In this document: in pieces, positions 46,440-56,324 of the stretch
How positions within the stretch are numbered: the stretch's first letter is position 1
Layout of the letters: every line of letters begins with the position of its first letter
Assembly (NCBI GenBank): GCA_015680685.1
Contig: MNCI01007629.1
Location: forward strand, 216,345-280,344
Direction of reading: 5' to 3'
DNA from: Gnetum montanum
Lineage: Eukaryota > Streptophyta > Gnetopsida > Gnetales > Gnetaceae
Length of the DNA: 64,000 nt
Position numbers and translations under genes: made by a program
The notes under the pieces: model-generated
Databases searched by the model: none
Told to the model about the DNA's origin: nothing
Seen by the model: only the letters and a program-made list of their open reading frames with translations

Positions 46440-47647
46440 TGTACCGCCTGAAATCGTCAGTTTCCGGCTGGAAGGAAAAATAGAGACCGTGGGATCGTAG
46501 GGTGAGAATAGAAGACCCTGCCTTCGCCTGAGGGCGAGTTGGAATGCACGAAGGCAGAGTACCTTGGGTGGTCCGCACGTGGATCAGACAAGGATTTCCC
46601 CGCGCGTACGCAAAGTGCTATACGCTGGGTTGTGCGTAAACAATGTAGTGAGCGTAAACAAAGCGTAAACGGCGTAAAATAGATGCGAAAAGAGCATGAG
46701 CATAAACGGGCGTAAACAGAATGCGTGCGCCAAGTTGACGTAAAACTGTAAACAATCTTAAGCAGCAAATGTAAATAATGGTATTACAGAGTCAAAGTAC
46801 AGTGCACCGGTCTAACGCAATCATGAGGGAACACAAGGCAGACGAAAAGCCCCGACGTGTGCAGGAATGACTCGGCTGGTTCGCAAGGCAGGCAGAGTGT
46901 AGAGACTGTGTGTACGGCATATAGGGCTTTTCAGCATAAGAGGGTTTTAGCTCTTGTGCGCAGCGTAAATGTTCTCTGGTATGCTCCGGGATTTTGCCAA
47001 CTGACCTCGGTGAAATGGAAAATCGGGGTTTTTATATAGGTTGTTACGCTAGACTCGGGTTGGGTGACACGTGGCACGTTGACCGGGTGCATACATTTTA
47101 CAAAAATACAATATATTACATCTATTGGGCATATACGCTGTGGGGCGGGCATATACGCTAGGCGTATATGATGAATAAGGCGGGCGTGTGAACTTGGGTG
47201 GAGATGCTGGATGCTGGGCGTATACGCTGTGGATTTGAGTGTACACGCTGGGCGTATACGCTGATGGATGCGGGCGTATATGCTGATGGATGCCGACTTG
47301 CTTTAATTCTTGCTCTTCGGTGTTGTCTTCATTCTGCCCTTCGAGATTCTGTGCCGGGCGTAAACCGGGCATGTGAGTTGGAATGCTTACGCTGGGCGTA
47401 TACGCTAGGAACTCGAGCGTCCACGCTGGAGGGCGTATACGCTGTGGGTTCGAGCGTCTACGCTGGGGATGTACTTGAGCGTAGACGTCGGGCGTATACG
47501 CTGGCACCGCATACTTAGTGAAAATGAAGCTTTTTTGACCTCCAAAGTTGCAATGTGTGATGCCAAATGTAGCCATGGTTGTCTGTGGGTCTCAGGGACC
47601 GGCTTTTTGCTGGGGAAGTATAGAGCTCGGAATTTTGTGGTGTTTCA
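46440..47647 (-). repeat. 3' LTR of element Y
   Basis: 1,208 bp, TG...CA on the plus strand (TGTACCGCCTGAAATC to GTGGTGTTTCA). It carries a TATA box for minus transcription at 47031-47038 (TATATAAA). Upstream of that box (47140-47510) lie many GCGTATACGC words, and more lie downstream (46600-46750). Confidence 0.92.
47049..47576 (-). other. Open frame in the LTR with AYTPSVYA repeats
   Basis: 175 codons without stop in the gag-pol direction, with repeated units AYTPSVYA, VYAQ and SVYARP produced by the GCGTATACGC words. The other LTR keeps a 148-codon frame of the same kind at 63310-63756. It lies upstream of the TATA box in the 5' copy, so it would not be on the genomic transcript unless read from outside. 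Probably a by-product of the repeats. Confidence 0.3.
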
Positions 47648-47665
47648 TTGGCCCCTCTTTGTTGA
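47648..47665 (-). other. Polypurine tract of element Y
   Basis: The minus strand reads CAACAAAGAGGGGCCAA directly before the 3' LTR start TGAAACACC. The older relative at 46185-46198 has nearly the same tract. Confidence 0.75.
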
Positions 47666-49021
47666 CGCTTGGAGGAATCGACCCGAGAAGTGTCGACAAA
47701 GAAGTGCAAAACACCACAAGCAACTTGATGTGGACGTTGTCCTTGGCCACCTGACTAGACGTGATCGCATCGTGCTCGGTAGTACATAGGATCGGGGAAG
47801 GGGAATTTGGTATCTGGGAGGTCATGTAGAGCGTGGGACTTGATAACTGATCAAGGGGATTGAGCAGGGGAAAGGGAGATGCTATGCGGCATGTCGATCC
47901 TTGTCAATAGCCATTGTTTAGCAGACTTGGAGTTCAAACATGCGAGATATGTCCTTTGGCAAAATAAGACCAAAGCTACAGGAGGATGCGTTACATTCTT
48001 TGGGAGAACAGGGTCCGTGTTTTAGGAGGGACCTATTGACGGATAGCCAAAGCCATGCGACTAGATGCTTCTTGACCGTTTTGGACATGAGTACTTAGTT
48101 TTGAGACAACTGCCTTCCCACCTAGGGCTTATGGGAAGTGCCCGGGATCTCGGTTTTTTTTATGTGCGTTGGTTTTGTACTCATGCTCAGGTGTCAGGCC
48201 ATGTGTTGCAACTGCTGTAACGTGTTGCAGTGTGCAATAATGTGCTAAAGGACTTTTGAATGTATTGGGTGTATCGGAGGTCGGGAAATGGATAATGAGT
48301 ATACCGGGGATGGGAATGTACTAGGGGACAGTTTAATGTAGTCTTTCCCTATGCGCTGTGAACATTATCCCATCTCGCTGCTTGCGATGAGATGCACCCT
48401 TGTGCGAACACCTCTGGGTATCATCCTGCAAACACAACTCCAAGGAAACAGGAAAACCATGAGTGAATAAGCGAGCTTGGACTTACACAGTTGTAGACAG
48501 AACGAAGATACTGAAGGAAGGTCTGAGCACAGTGTATGAATGACGGCGATGCTGGTGAGATTTTCGGACGATGAGCGATACAGTGATTCTGATGAGTGAT
48601 TGTGACTGTGAAGCGGGAGCTGGAGATGAACGTGTCAGTTTATAGTCTTAATGGACTATCATGGGTTAGTTTTGTGTCTTAACCCGTTGGACAATGCCTG
48701 TTTAGCGTCGTGGCAGACATTACGTTGACAGTTTCTAGTCTTGGCAGACTGTAAAGAGGCAAGCCAGTTTATAGTCTTGGTGGACCCATGGTGAATGCTA
48801 CGATAGCAGTTTACTGTCATGTTGGACGGGTGCTAGTTGGTCGTCATTGCGGACACTGTGGGGTATCAGTTTATTATCGTGATGCTAGGACAGTTGTGGT
48901 GTCAGTTTTAAGTTGTAACTCATGACTATTATGTGGTATCAGTTTACCGTCATGATTCCAGGACGAGCTGTGGTATCAGTTTATAGTTGTGATCCCAGGA
49001 CTCGCACGTACCTGAGCGTAT
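47666..49021 (-). other. 3' non-coding part of element Y
   Basis: No coding domain was recognised after the integrase stop. The part nearest integrase (48630-49000) holds about nine hairpin-forming repeats (see separate entry); the rest has no structure that I could define. Confidence 0.5.
48630..49000. repeat. CAGTTTAnnGTC...GGAC hairpin repeats, right of antisense gene in element order
   Basis: About nine degenerate copies of CAGTTTAtaGTC-n-GGAC, spaced 25-75 bases. Examples: CAGTTTATAGTCTTGGTGGACC (about 48765), CAGTTTACTGTCATGTTGGAC (about 48807), CAGTTTACCGTCATGATTCCAGGAC (about 48940). GTC and GAC can pair as a short stem. The same family occurs at 52403-52475 and 57622-57930. Confidence 0.7.
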
Positions 49022-50479
49022 TCAAACGTAGAACGGTTTTAAGTATAAATGATTTGTCAGATTGGCAAGCTCATTTCCTTCCATGTCAGCTAACTTGAAT
49101 GCTCCATTGTCAAATGCTTTAGTGACCAAGTAAGGCCCTTCCCAGTTAGCTGAGAATTTGTTCGGGTGTTCCCGAACAGCCTTAAGCACAAGGTCGCCTT
49201 CTTTGATAGGGCGCTTGTTGATGTTATGCCGATGTTGTTGTCGCTGCTGTCTTTGGTACCATTCGATTTGATCGAGGGTGCGTATGCATTTCTCTTCCAC
49301 CAAATCCAAGTCAATGACACGCAGATCATTGTTCTGCCCGTCGTCAAGGAGTTCGGAGAGTGTGATCCTTAAAGACGGTACCTGCAATTCCAAAGGTAAA
49401 ACAGCTTCTGAACCGTAAACAAGACTATATGTTGTTTTACTTGTCGACGTTTGGTGCGTAGTACAGTATGCCCACAATGTGTATATCAATTGTTCGTGCC
49501 ATTTTCTTTTACTCTAGGTAAGCATTTTCTTGAGTATTGTGATAATAGTTTTGTTTGTTGCTTCTGCTTGTCCATTGCTCTGGGGATAGTAAGGGGATGA
49601 AAAGGAATGTTTGATCCCCAAGCTGTCACAAAAGGTTTGGGTTTTGGCACTGCTAAATTGTGGCCCGTTGTCAGTGATAATTGTCAAAGGAATGCCGAAA
49701 TGGGTTACAATATTTTCAAGGATGAAGTTGCACACATGTTTAGATGTGGTTTTGCGAAGGGGAGCAGCTTCTACCCACTTCGTGAAGTATTCTGTCGCGG
49801 TTATGATAAAACCATGCCCTGCAGAAGATGAGGGGGTTATTAGGCCGACGAGGTCCAATCCCCACTTTTGGAAGGGCCATGTGATTTGCGCTGTGTGCAA
49901 CTCGTTTGGTGGTACATGTATTAAGTTACTATGTTTTTGATAGATGTTACATGTTTTGACTTTGGAGAGACAGTCGTGTTCCATATATGGACAATAGTAA
50001 CCTAAACGTCGTATTTTTGTTGCCATGGCTTTCAGTGCTATATGTCCTTCGCATAGTCCCTCATGTACCTGATCCATGATTGTTTGGGCATCAGTACTAC
50101 TAACGCATGTTAGCAATATGCCTTTGTAGGATCTACGACACAATGTTTCCTCTACTAGGATGTACTGCTTAGAATGTTTTCGTACGGCGTCCTTTTGTGC
50201 ATTTGTTAGATGTCTTGGTGCTTCCCCACGCAGAAGGTATTCTTTTATGTCATCGTACCATTCCATCGCGTGTGTTGTACTAATAGATGCAATAGGCAAT
50301 GTGTCAAGGGTATCGGTGATTGGTTCAGCACAACTGGTTATAGAGCTTGGTAATGTGTGAAACATGTCGGGTGATATATTTAATGCTAAGGTTACTAATG
50401 CGTCTACGATGGTATTGTCGTTTCTGGAAACGTGTTGCATATCGATGCTCTCGAATCGCCTCATTAGGTGCTTCGCCAA
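49022..50479 (-). pseudogene. Integrase of element Y
   Basis: One continuous frame with a single TAG at 49514. The zinc-binding part reads HEGLCEGHIALK, then GYYCPYMEHDCLSKVKTCNIYQ; the second Cys of the usual C..C pair is Tyr. The core has all three catalytic residues: Asp in WGLDLVGLITP, Asp in IITDNGPQFSS, Glu in SNGQAEATN. The C-terminal part includes YGSEAVLPLELQVPS and the GPY-type block FSANWEGPYLVTKAFDNGAF, and ends HLYLKPFYV. It would insert the cDNA into the genome. The frame matches that of RNase H upstream, so only nonsense changes and the Cys-to-Tyr change are visible defects. Confidence 0.9.
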
Positions 50480-50833
50480 GTCGCAGTATGGTTGTAGGTG
50501 TTGAGCTTTACATGTATAGACATCGGTGACTTAGTTTAGGACTAGTTGTGAATCGCCTCTGACTATAAGCCGTGTGATGTCTGAAGCTAGTGCTGCCATG
50601 AGACCTCTAACGAGACCTTCGTACTCTGCTATGTTGTTAGTACAATGGAAGTTGAAACGATATGCAAAGGGTCGGATCTCCCTGGAGGGATAGGTGATGA
50701 CAGCGGCTGCACTTCCCCCTCGAGAGGTGGATGCTCCATCGAAGTTTAAAATGGCATCGTAGTCATCGGGCACTATGTCTATTGTGTTTACATTTTCATC
50801 CAGGAATTTTGGCTCTATAATCATTTGGTCACG
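50480..50833 (-). pseudogene. RNase H of element Y
   Basis: NFDGASTSRGGSAAAVI, then RPFAYRFNFHCTNNIAEYEG and IVRGDSQLVLN carry the Asp-Glu-Asp set of the RNase H domain typical of Tat elements. A TAA at 50531 (next to VTDVYTCK, where Gln is usual) separates it from FESIDMQHVSRNDNTIVDAL and the integrase start in the same frame. The upstream side runs into the N gap. Confidence 0.85.
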
Positions 50834-51570
50834 NNNNNNNNNNNNNNNNNNNNNNNNNNNNNNNNNNNNNNNNNNNNNNNNNNNNNNNNNNNNNNNNNNN
50901 NNNNNNNNNNNNNNNNNNNNNNNNNNNNNNNNNNNNNNNNNNNNNNNNNNNNNNNNNNNNNNNNNNNNNNNNNNNNNNNNNNNNNNNNNNNNNNNNNNNN
51001 NNNNNNNNNNNNNNNNNNNNNNNNNNNNNNNNNNNNNNNNNNNNNNNNNNNNNNNNNNNNNNNNNNNNNNNNNNNNNNNNNNNNNNNNNNNNNNNNNNNN
51101 NNNNNNNNNNNNNNNNNNNNNNNNNNNNNNNNNNNNNNNNNNNNNNNNNNNNNNNNNNNNNNNNNNNNNNNNNNNNNNNNNNNNNNNNNNNNNNNNNNNN
51201 NNNNNNNNNNNNNNNNNNNNNNNNNNNNNNNNNNNNNNNNNNNNNNNNNNNNNNNNNNNNNNNNNNNNNNNNNNNNNNNNNNNNNNNNNNNNNNNNNNNN
51301 NNNNNNNNNNNNNNNNNNNNNNNNNNNNNNNNNNNNNNNNNNNNNNNNNNNNNNNNNNNNNNNNNNNNNNNNNNNNNNNNNNNNNNNNNNNNNNNNNNNN
51401 NNNNNNNNNNNNNNNNNNNNNNNNNNNNNNNNNNNNNNNNNNNNNNNNNNNNNNNNNNNNNNNNNNNNNNNNNNNNNNNNNNNNNNNNNNNNNNNNNNNN
51501 NNNNNNNNNNNNNNNNNNNNNNNNNNNNNNNNNNNNNNNNNNNNNNNNNNNNNNNNNNNNNNNNNNNNNN
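50834..51570. other. Assembly gap of 737 N
   Basis: The gap falls in the RT palm and connection, so the YxDD box and the end of RT cannot be judged. The reading frame differs by one between its two sides, but the N number need not be the true length. Confidence 1.
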
Positions 51571-52448
51571 ATACGTATCTGATTGTATCCTGAGAAACTG
51601 TCCATAAAAGATAATAAGGCATGCCCGGCAGTCGAATCAACGAGTTGATCGATACTGGGTAGGGGAAAGTCATCTTTTATGGTTGCTACGTTCAGATGTC
51701 AGAAGTTAATGCATAGGCGAATGCTTCCGTTTTTCTTCAGAATAATGACCATGTTGGATACCCACTCAGCGTAATCAACAGCCCGAATGAACCCAGCTTG
51801 ATAAAGCTTGGTGATTTCATTGCGAACTGCCAATGCCACCTCGGGTCTAACTTTTTGTGCCTTTTGCTTTATGGGTCTCAGTTTTGGGTCAAGAATGATG
51901 TTGTGCTGGACAATTCTAGGATCTAACCCGGGCATGTCCGTATAAGACCAAGCGAATGCTTTCATGTTTTCCCTAAGCACGTTTTCAATGTTCTTTGCTA
52001 ATTGTGGTTGCAGTAATTTGCTCAATTTTAATATTTTGATTTCCCCATTAGGCATGGTAATGGGGGTTTCAGCCAACGGATCTTCAGTGATATTTTCGGC
52101 CTCTATGTCAAGGAACTTTGTCATGCCTCCGTAATCGTCTTTTGTTTGTTGTGTTGAGGCTATAACTTCGTTGTCCGTTGGTGAACTTAAGTCGATGAAA
52201 TTTGTGTTAATGTCTCGTGTAATCTCGCCATGTGGTCCGGCAATGATTAACGGTGCGATTAGATGCTGGCAGTCCATTAAGCTTGCTCCTGCCAATAAAC
52301 AAAGAGCAGAATAAGCACCAGGGGGAATCGTTCTATGTTTTTTGATAATCTTGAACTGTGTGTACATGCATAATGGTGGATTATCGTCACACTGGGACGC
52401 ATGGCAGTTTAAGGCCGTACCGGGCCGTGAGTGGCAGTTTAAGGCCAT
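51571..52448 (-). pseudogene. Reverse transcriptase N-terminal half of element Y
   Basis: One frame with one TGA at 51699. Blocks in order: FAWSYTDMPGLDPRIVQHNI, RPIKQKAQKVRP, EITKLYQAGFIRAV, AEWVSNMVIILKKNGSIRLC, INF(stop)HLNVATIKDDFPLP, DQLVDSTAGHALLSF, MDSFSGYNQIR. The stop replaces the Arg usual in CIDFRHLN, fitting CGA to TGA. A possible splice acceptor ACACACAG|TTCAAG lies at plus 52356, in frame. Upstream of it the frame passes into 30-bp hairpin repeats (CHSRPGTALNCHAS), so translation from 52448 is less likely than entry by splicing. Confidence 0.85.
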
Positions 52449-52475
52449 ACCGGGCCATCAGTGGCAGTTTAAAAC
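52403..52475. repeat. 30-bp tandem hairpin repeats beside the antisense gene
   Basis: GGCAGTTTAAGGCCGTACCG and its neighbours recur with an exact 30-base period (starts at about 52403, 52433 and 52463). In each full unit GGCC pairs with GGCC around a five-base loop. Confidence 0.8.
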
Positions 52476-52672
52476 AGAATGTTGAGAGTGAACGTGTAAA
52501 GTGGGGTCTACATAATAATCTCTGGTTTTTAGTAATTTTTATCATTTTTTATTATTTTTTCGGGTAAATTTTAGCGAAAAATGAGCAAAAAGGAAAAAAG
52601 GCGAAAAAAGGAGCAACGGCGGCATAAACGGTGGCGTCAGCATCATCGTCAGCGTCAGTGTCAGCAGAGCGC

Positions 52673-52680
52673 TATATAAA
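52673..52680 (+). promoter_or_regulatory. TATA box of the antisense gene
   Basis: TATATAAA in GAGCGCTATATAAACAAGGG, about 220 bases before the first ATG at 52900. Plus-strand GCGTAAAC/GCGTAGAC words begin just downstream. It supports an independent plus-strand transcript. Confidence 0.6.
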
Positions 52681-52689
52681 CAAGGGGGG

Positions 52690-53610
52690 TCCATTTGTTT
52701 TACTTTGAAAGCGATAGCGTAAACTGTTAAAGCGTAAGCGTAGACGATTGCGCCCAGCGTAGACGCCTACGACAAACCCTAGCATAGATGCCAAGCACTT
52801 AAACCCCAGCGTAGACGCCAAGTGTGAACCTTCAGGCGCCGGCGTAGATAGTTCTTCTTTTCGGCGTAAACTCGCACAGTCAGCGTAGAGGAGACGGAGA
52901 TGGGCAAGGGAAAGGAAGTGGAGGGCCAGGGGAGAAAGGGTCCCGAGTTGACCTTCGCGGAGGAGACGGAGGCTATGCTATAGGGCTTGCCCAGGCCAAG
53001 GCTCCCATCATGGCCCGTGACATCTCACAGGTAGGCTCTGATCTCTGCTTCCATCGTGATTTCTTTTGCTTCCGTAGCATAGACAATCTCGGCGTATACA
53101 CCGGGCGTAGGATTTTTAGCGTATGGGGTTTTGCGGCGTACACGCTGAGTGTCGCTTTATGGAGTAAGGTTTTGCCAGCGTGATTTGCTTATTTTAACAG
53201 CGTAAGTTTTGTTTACTATGACGGCGTATATGCTGAGGGTTTATTCGGCATATACGCTGTGCGTGTATAGTTATCTTTCCGGCGTGATTGTAGTTTTCAT
53301 CTTTCTAGCGTAAACTTACTCGTTCGGTGCTGGCGTAGACTGTTTACGCTGAACGTGAACTTAGGTGTGTACGCTGAGGATTCCCCCGGCGTATACAAAG
53401 GTTCGGGCGTCGGCGTAAATCAGTTCCTTGTCGGCGTATACGCTAAGTTGGGCAAGGTATACACTCAGTGCACAGCGTATACGCTGAGGTCAAGCAGCGT
53501 TTTACGCTAAGTGTTCAGCGTATACGTTGAGGTCAAGCAGCATTTTATGCTAAGTGTAAAACAATTTTGCCGACGTGTACGCTGGTTTGTGCGGTGTACA
53601 CGCTGAGTGT
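52690..53610 (+). repeat. GCGTATACGC word cluster over leader and intron 1 of the antisense gene
   Basis: Words such as AGCGTAGACGC, GGCGTATACGCTAAG, CAGCGTATACGCTGAGG and GGCGTAAAC recur about thirty times with irregular spacing, mainly in the first intron (53031-53705). They are the same words as in the LTRs. Confidence 0.85.
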
Positions 53611-53705
53611 AAATAGTTAATGAACTTTGGGTTTTGCATGTCGGTTTATAACATAAACTTCTGCTTTTTTGAGCTAATCTGTCATGGCATTATGATTGTT
53701 TGCAG

Positions 53706-54494
53706 GGACAGTAAGCGTTTCCTCATCGTCGTTTCGCTGGTTGGGGTGTTATCGTGGGTGGGCCCTATTGAAGATGGCGAGGTTTCCCCAGATCTAACTG
53801 TGGATGAAAATGGGGTTTGGTTCAGGGAAGGCACTAGCAAATTTCTGGCTTTCGTGTTAAACAATTTCAAGGTGGCCATCTGGTCAAATTTTAACGAAGT
53901 GATTGCGCGAAGCGTGCTTGATGCAATGTTGCTGGGAGCTGCAGAGGGCGTCATGGTCTTCATAGAAGACATTGACGAGGGACCTCTTGTGAATGAGGAT
54001 GGCACTACCCGTGGGCCCAGGTCCACACGCCCATTAACGCGCATGTGGGCACTTTTGCAACGAGGGCTGGATTACCTCAACAATACATTGTTCATAGCTG
54101 GCCGTACACATACATTATTCCAGAATCCTCCCGGCATGGTGTATCGAGTGGCCAGGTAGGAATATTTAAGTTTACTATTTCCGTTCGCTGTTTAACGTTT
54201 GTTTTTTGTTTTGACCCATGTTTGCTTACAGACCAAAGACCAACCTAGATGGGACACTCATTGAAGATGAAGGATTAGCCCTTGCTCGCATTGCCCTGGA
54301 GGCATTCATGACGGGCCCCACCCTTCGTGGGACCGTACTGAGTCAAACGAAGGGTTCGATAGTCCATTTTCACAATCAGTTCTCCAAAGCATTTGCGATG
54401 TTCAAAGCTTGTGGGTGGCTTCATGAAGACTAGACAGATAACGGGCCGGTTCTCCCTCGCGACTTTGGCAGCACATCGAAATCTACCACTAACG
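53706..54494 (+). other. HAD/NIF-like pseudophosphatase domain (exons 2-3)
   Basis: The order of blocks follows NIF/FCP1-type HAD phosphatases. KRFLIVVSLVGVLSWV aligns with KLLVLDLNGVLC.V; FREGTSKFLAFVLNNFKVAI, then WSN, with .RPG..EFL.F....F.V.IWSS; RPLTRMWALL with KPL..+W; NTLFIAGRTHTLFQNPPGMV with NTLLIDDSPYK...NPP..I; then a closing DEGLALARIALEAF with DG.L..YLE.LA. The nucleophile and proton-donor Asp of motif I are Ser and Val (residues 54 and 56), and the DD of the last motif is Ala-Gly (175-176). The fold would be kept without catalysis. The assignment rests on recognised motif order, not a database search. Confidence 0.6.
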
Positions 54495-54583
54495 GTAAAT
54501 GATAACCTTGCCTAGATACATTGGTGGGTTTATCTAACTGTTTGGAGTTGTGCTGATATGACCATTTTAAATTGCTTCCACAG

Positions 54584-55624
54584 TTGATGTGCCTTCTGGT
54601 GAGGATCCCGTGACAACAGGGCGAACCGAGACCACTCTGTCAATGAAGTTTGGGGAGGTGGTTAAGGCGCAAAAGTGGTTGCATAGGCAAGCTCCAGCGT
54701 CCCTCACCCGTTGCCTAGATGATGCCGGCCTCATGGAGCTCTTTATGACGCCAAGCTCAGATGTATCCATCGGGGAAATGATTGGGATCGTGGACTCTTT
54801 CAATGAGTCTATCTCACACTACAGCACCCAGATCAAGGGTGTCAAGGTAGTTTTTTGGTTGTCGCCCGAGTTCTTTTCGAACTTATTTAGCGTGCCAGCA
54901 GATGGTTTAACTATATTATCAGACAGAACCCACAAGGAGCTCCAAACGATCCATGAGTTGGAAGGTTGGCTAGGCGTGGCCAAGGGTACCAAGGGATTCC
55001 TGATGCAGGGGAAGGCAACAGTTGTGGTAGTGAACGAATTGTATCCCCTGTTCAGGGCGCGGGTGTTCCCTAAAACCCTTTCCCAGGTGAGATGTCTTGG
55101 GGTTGAGGCTGTTCGTGTTATGCGAACTGTCTTGGAAATGGGCATGCGGTATAACTAGGCCCAATCTTTGTTGTCGGGTATGCGCAAGGAGATAGTGAGG
55201 CTGCATTCGAACATTGAGGTGCAGTCCCATTTCACTTTTGTGTTCTTCGCCGGTTACCTGCGCCGTTTTGCCGAATTTTTCGTAGTTCGTGGAGACAACA
55301 AGTTTGTTCTGCGAGATCAGGGTCAATTATCCCACCCGTGGGTCAATCATTTATTTGATACAGCTAAATCCCAAGATGCACCCAAAGGCATTGATGAATC
55401 CTCTTCTATTACTACGGGGGGATCATCTAGCGCTTCGATCCACACACGCGACAGCTTGGGGTTGGAACCAGAAAACGTACCCCTTACTGCTAGAAGGGCG
55501 GAGCGGGTTATCAAGGAGACCATCGGCCAAGCCAAGTCAAAACTAAAGAGGCCTGAACGCCCGAGTGAGGAAGTCTCCGATGTGAACTGGCCACAGGTGA
55601 AGCGCATTCGTTTTAAGATGCCTG
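54584..55624 (+). other. Middle domain of the antisense gene (exon 4)
   Basis: 347 codons with one TAG at 55156. QKWLHRQAPASLTRCLDDAG, IKGVKVVFWLSPEFFSNLFS and ELEGWLGVAKGTKGFLMQGK are readable. The pattern G..V.F.....N.LF..P recalls the 'putative plant transposon protein' type of domain in other plant retroelement accessory frames, but this is weak. FVFFAGYLRRFAEFFVVRGD could form an amphipathic helix. Exon 4 closes with a Ser-rich linker and a basic patch that could act as a nuclear signal. Confidence 0.4.
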
Positions 55625-56324
55625 GTAAGCGAAGCTCATCCGCTCATGGTTTTATCGTTTTCTCGTTTTGTTTATAACTTTTACTTTAGTCGCTTACATG
55701 TCATTGCTATTTGGCTCAATTTGTTAAAAGTGAGGAAGCAGGCTTTAGAGACCATCACTGAGGAGGAGGAGACCAACATGGATAAGAACAATGAGGAGGA
55801 GAAAATAGAGAAGAGTCAGGGTGGAGGAACGGAGGAGTTAAAAGAGAATACCTCAGAAACAGAGCCGTTGGATGATCAGGATGGTATCAACGAGATGTTC
55901 AGCAGCTTCCTCAAGGGAGACCTGGATTTGGGCGACCCCCCAGATGGTGATAAGGATCATGGTATATTTTCGTTTTATTTTAACTTGTCTTGTTAACTGT
56001 CATTCCTACTGCATCTTGTTTACATTTTTTCGTTTTTTTTTGTTTTAGACAAAGGTAGTGAGACCAGAACGGTGCGTTTAGATGTACCCATGAAGACGGT
56101 TCCTCCTGAGAGGACCGCCGAGGTTAGTTCCCGCACCCGTGAGCCACTTGCTTGGTCGGAGATGTCAAGTAAGATGGATTTCGTGGCTAGACTCGCGGAG
56201 GAGATTGTTGAACGGATCCAAGAAGTGCACCCTGATATAAGTATAAACCATTTAAAAGTTTGTAGTTTCGTATCTTGTTTATACGATTGTTTGTTTTTGA
56301 CACTTATATGTTTTGCGTGGGTAG

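Noticed and set aside
46600-47500. CRISPR-like array of short palindromic repeats
   Set aside because: Spacing is irregular, spacers are not unique units, and the repeats lie in a plant retrotransposon LTR.
47198-47518. Plus-strand open frames inside the LTRs of element Y (also 63563-63817)
   Set aside because: They are the other-strand reading of the GCGTATACGC words; rearranged between the two LTRs and without any known domain.
50775-51607. Long frames across the N gap
   Set aside because: They are open only because N is untranslatable; nothing can be claimed inside the gap.
53682-54044. Minus-strand frame of 120 codons across the nested gene
   Set aside because: Complement of exon 2; exon 2 has the motif order of a known family and fitting splice phases, so this is its shadow.
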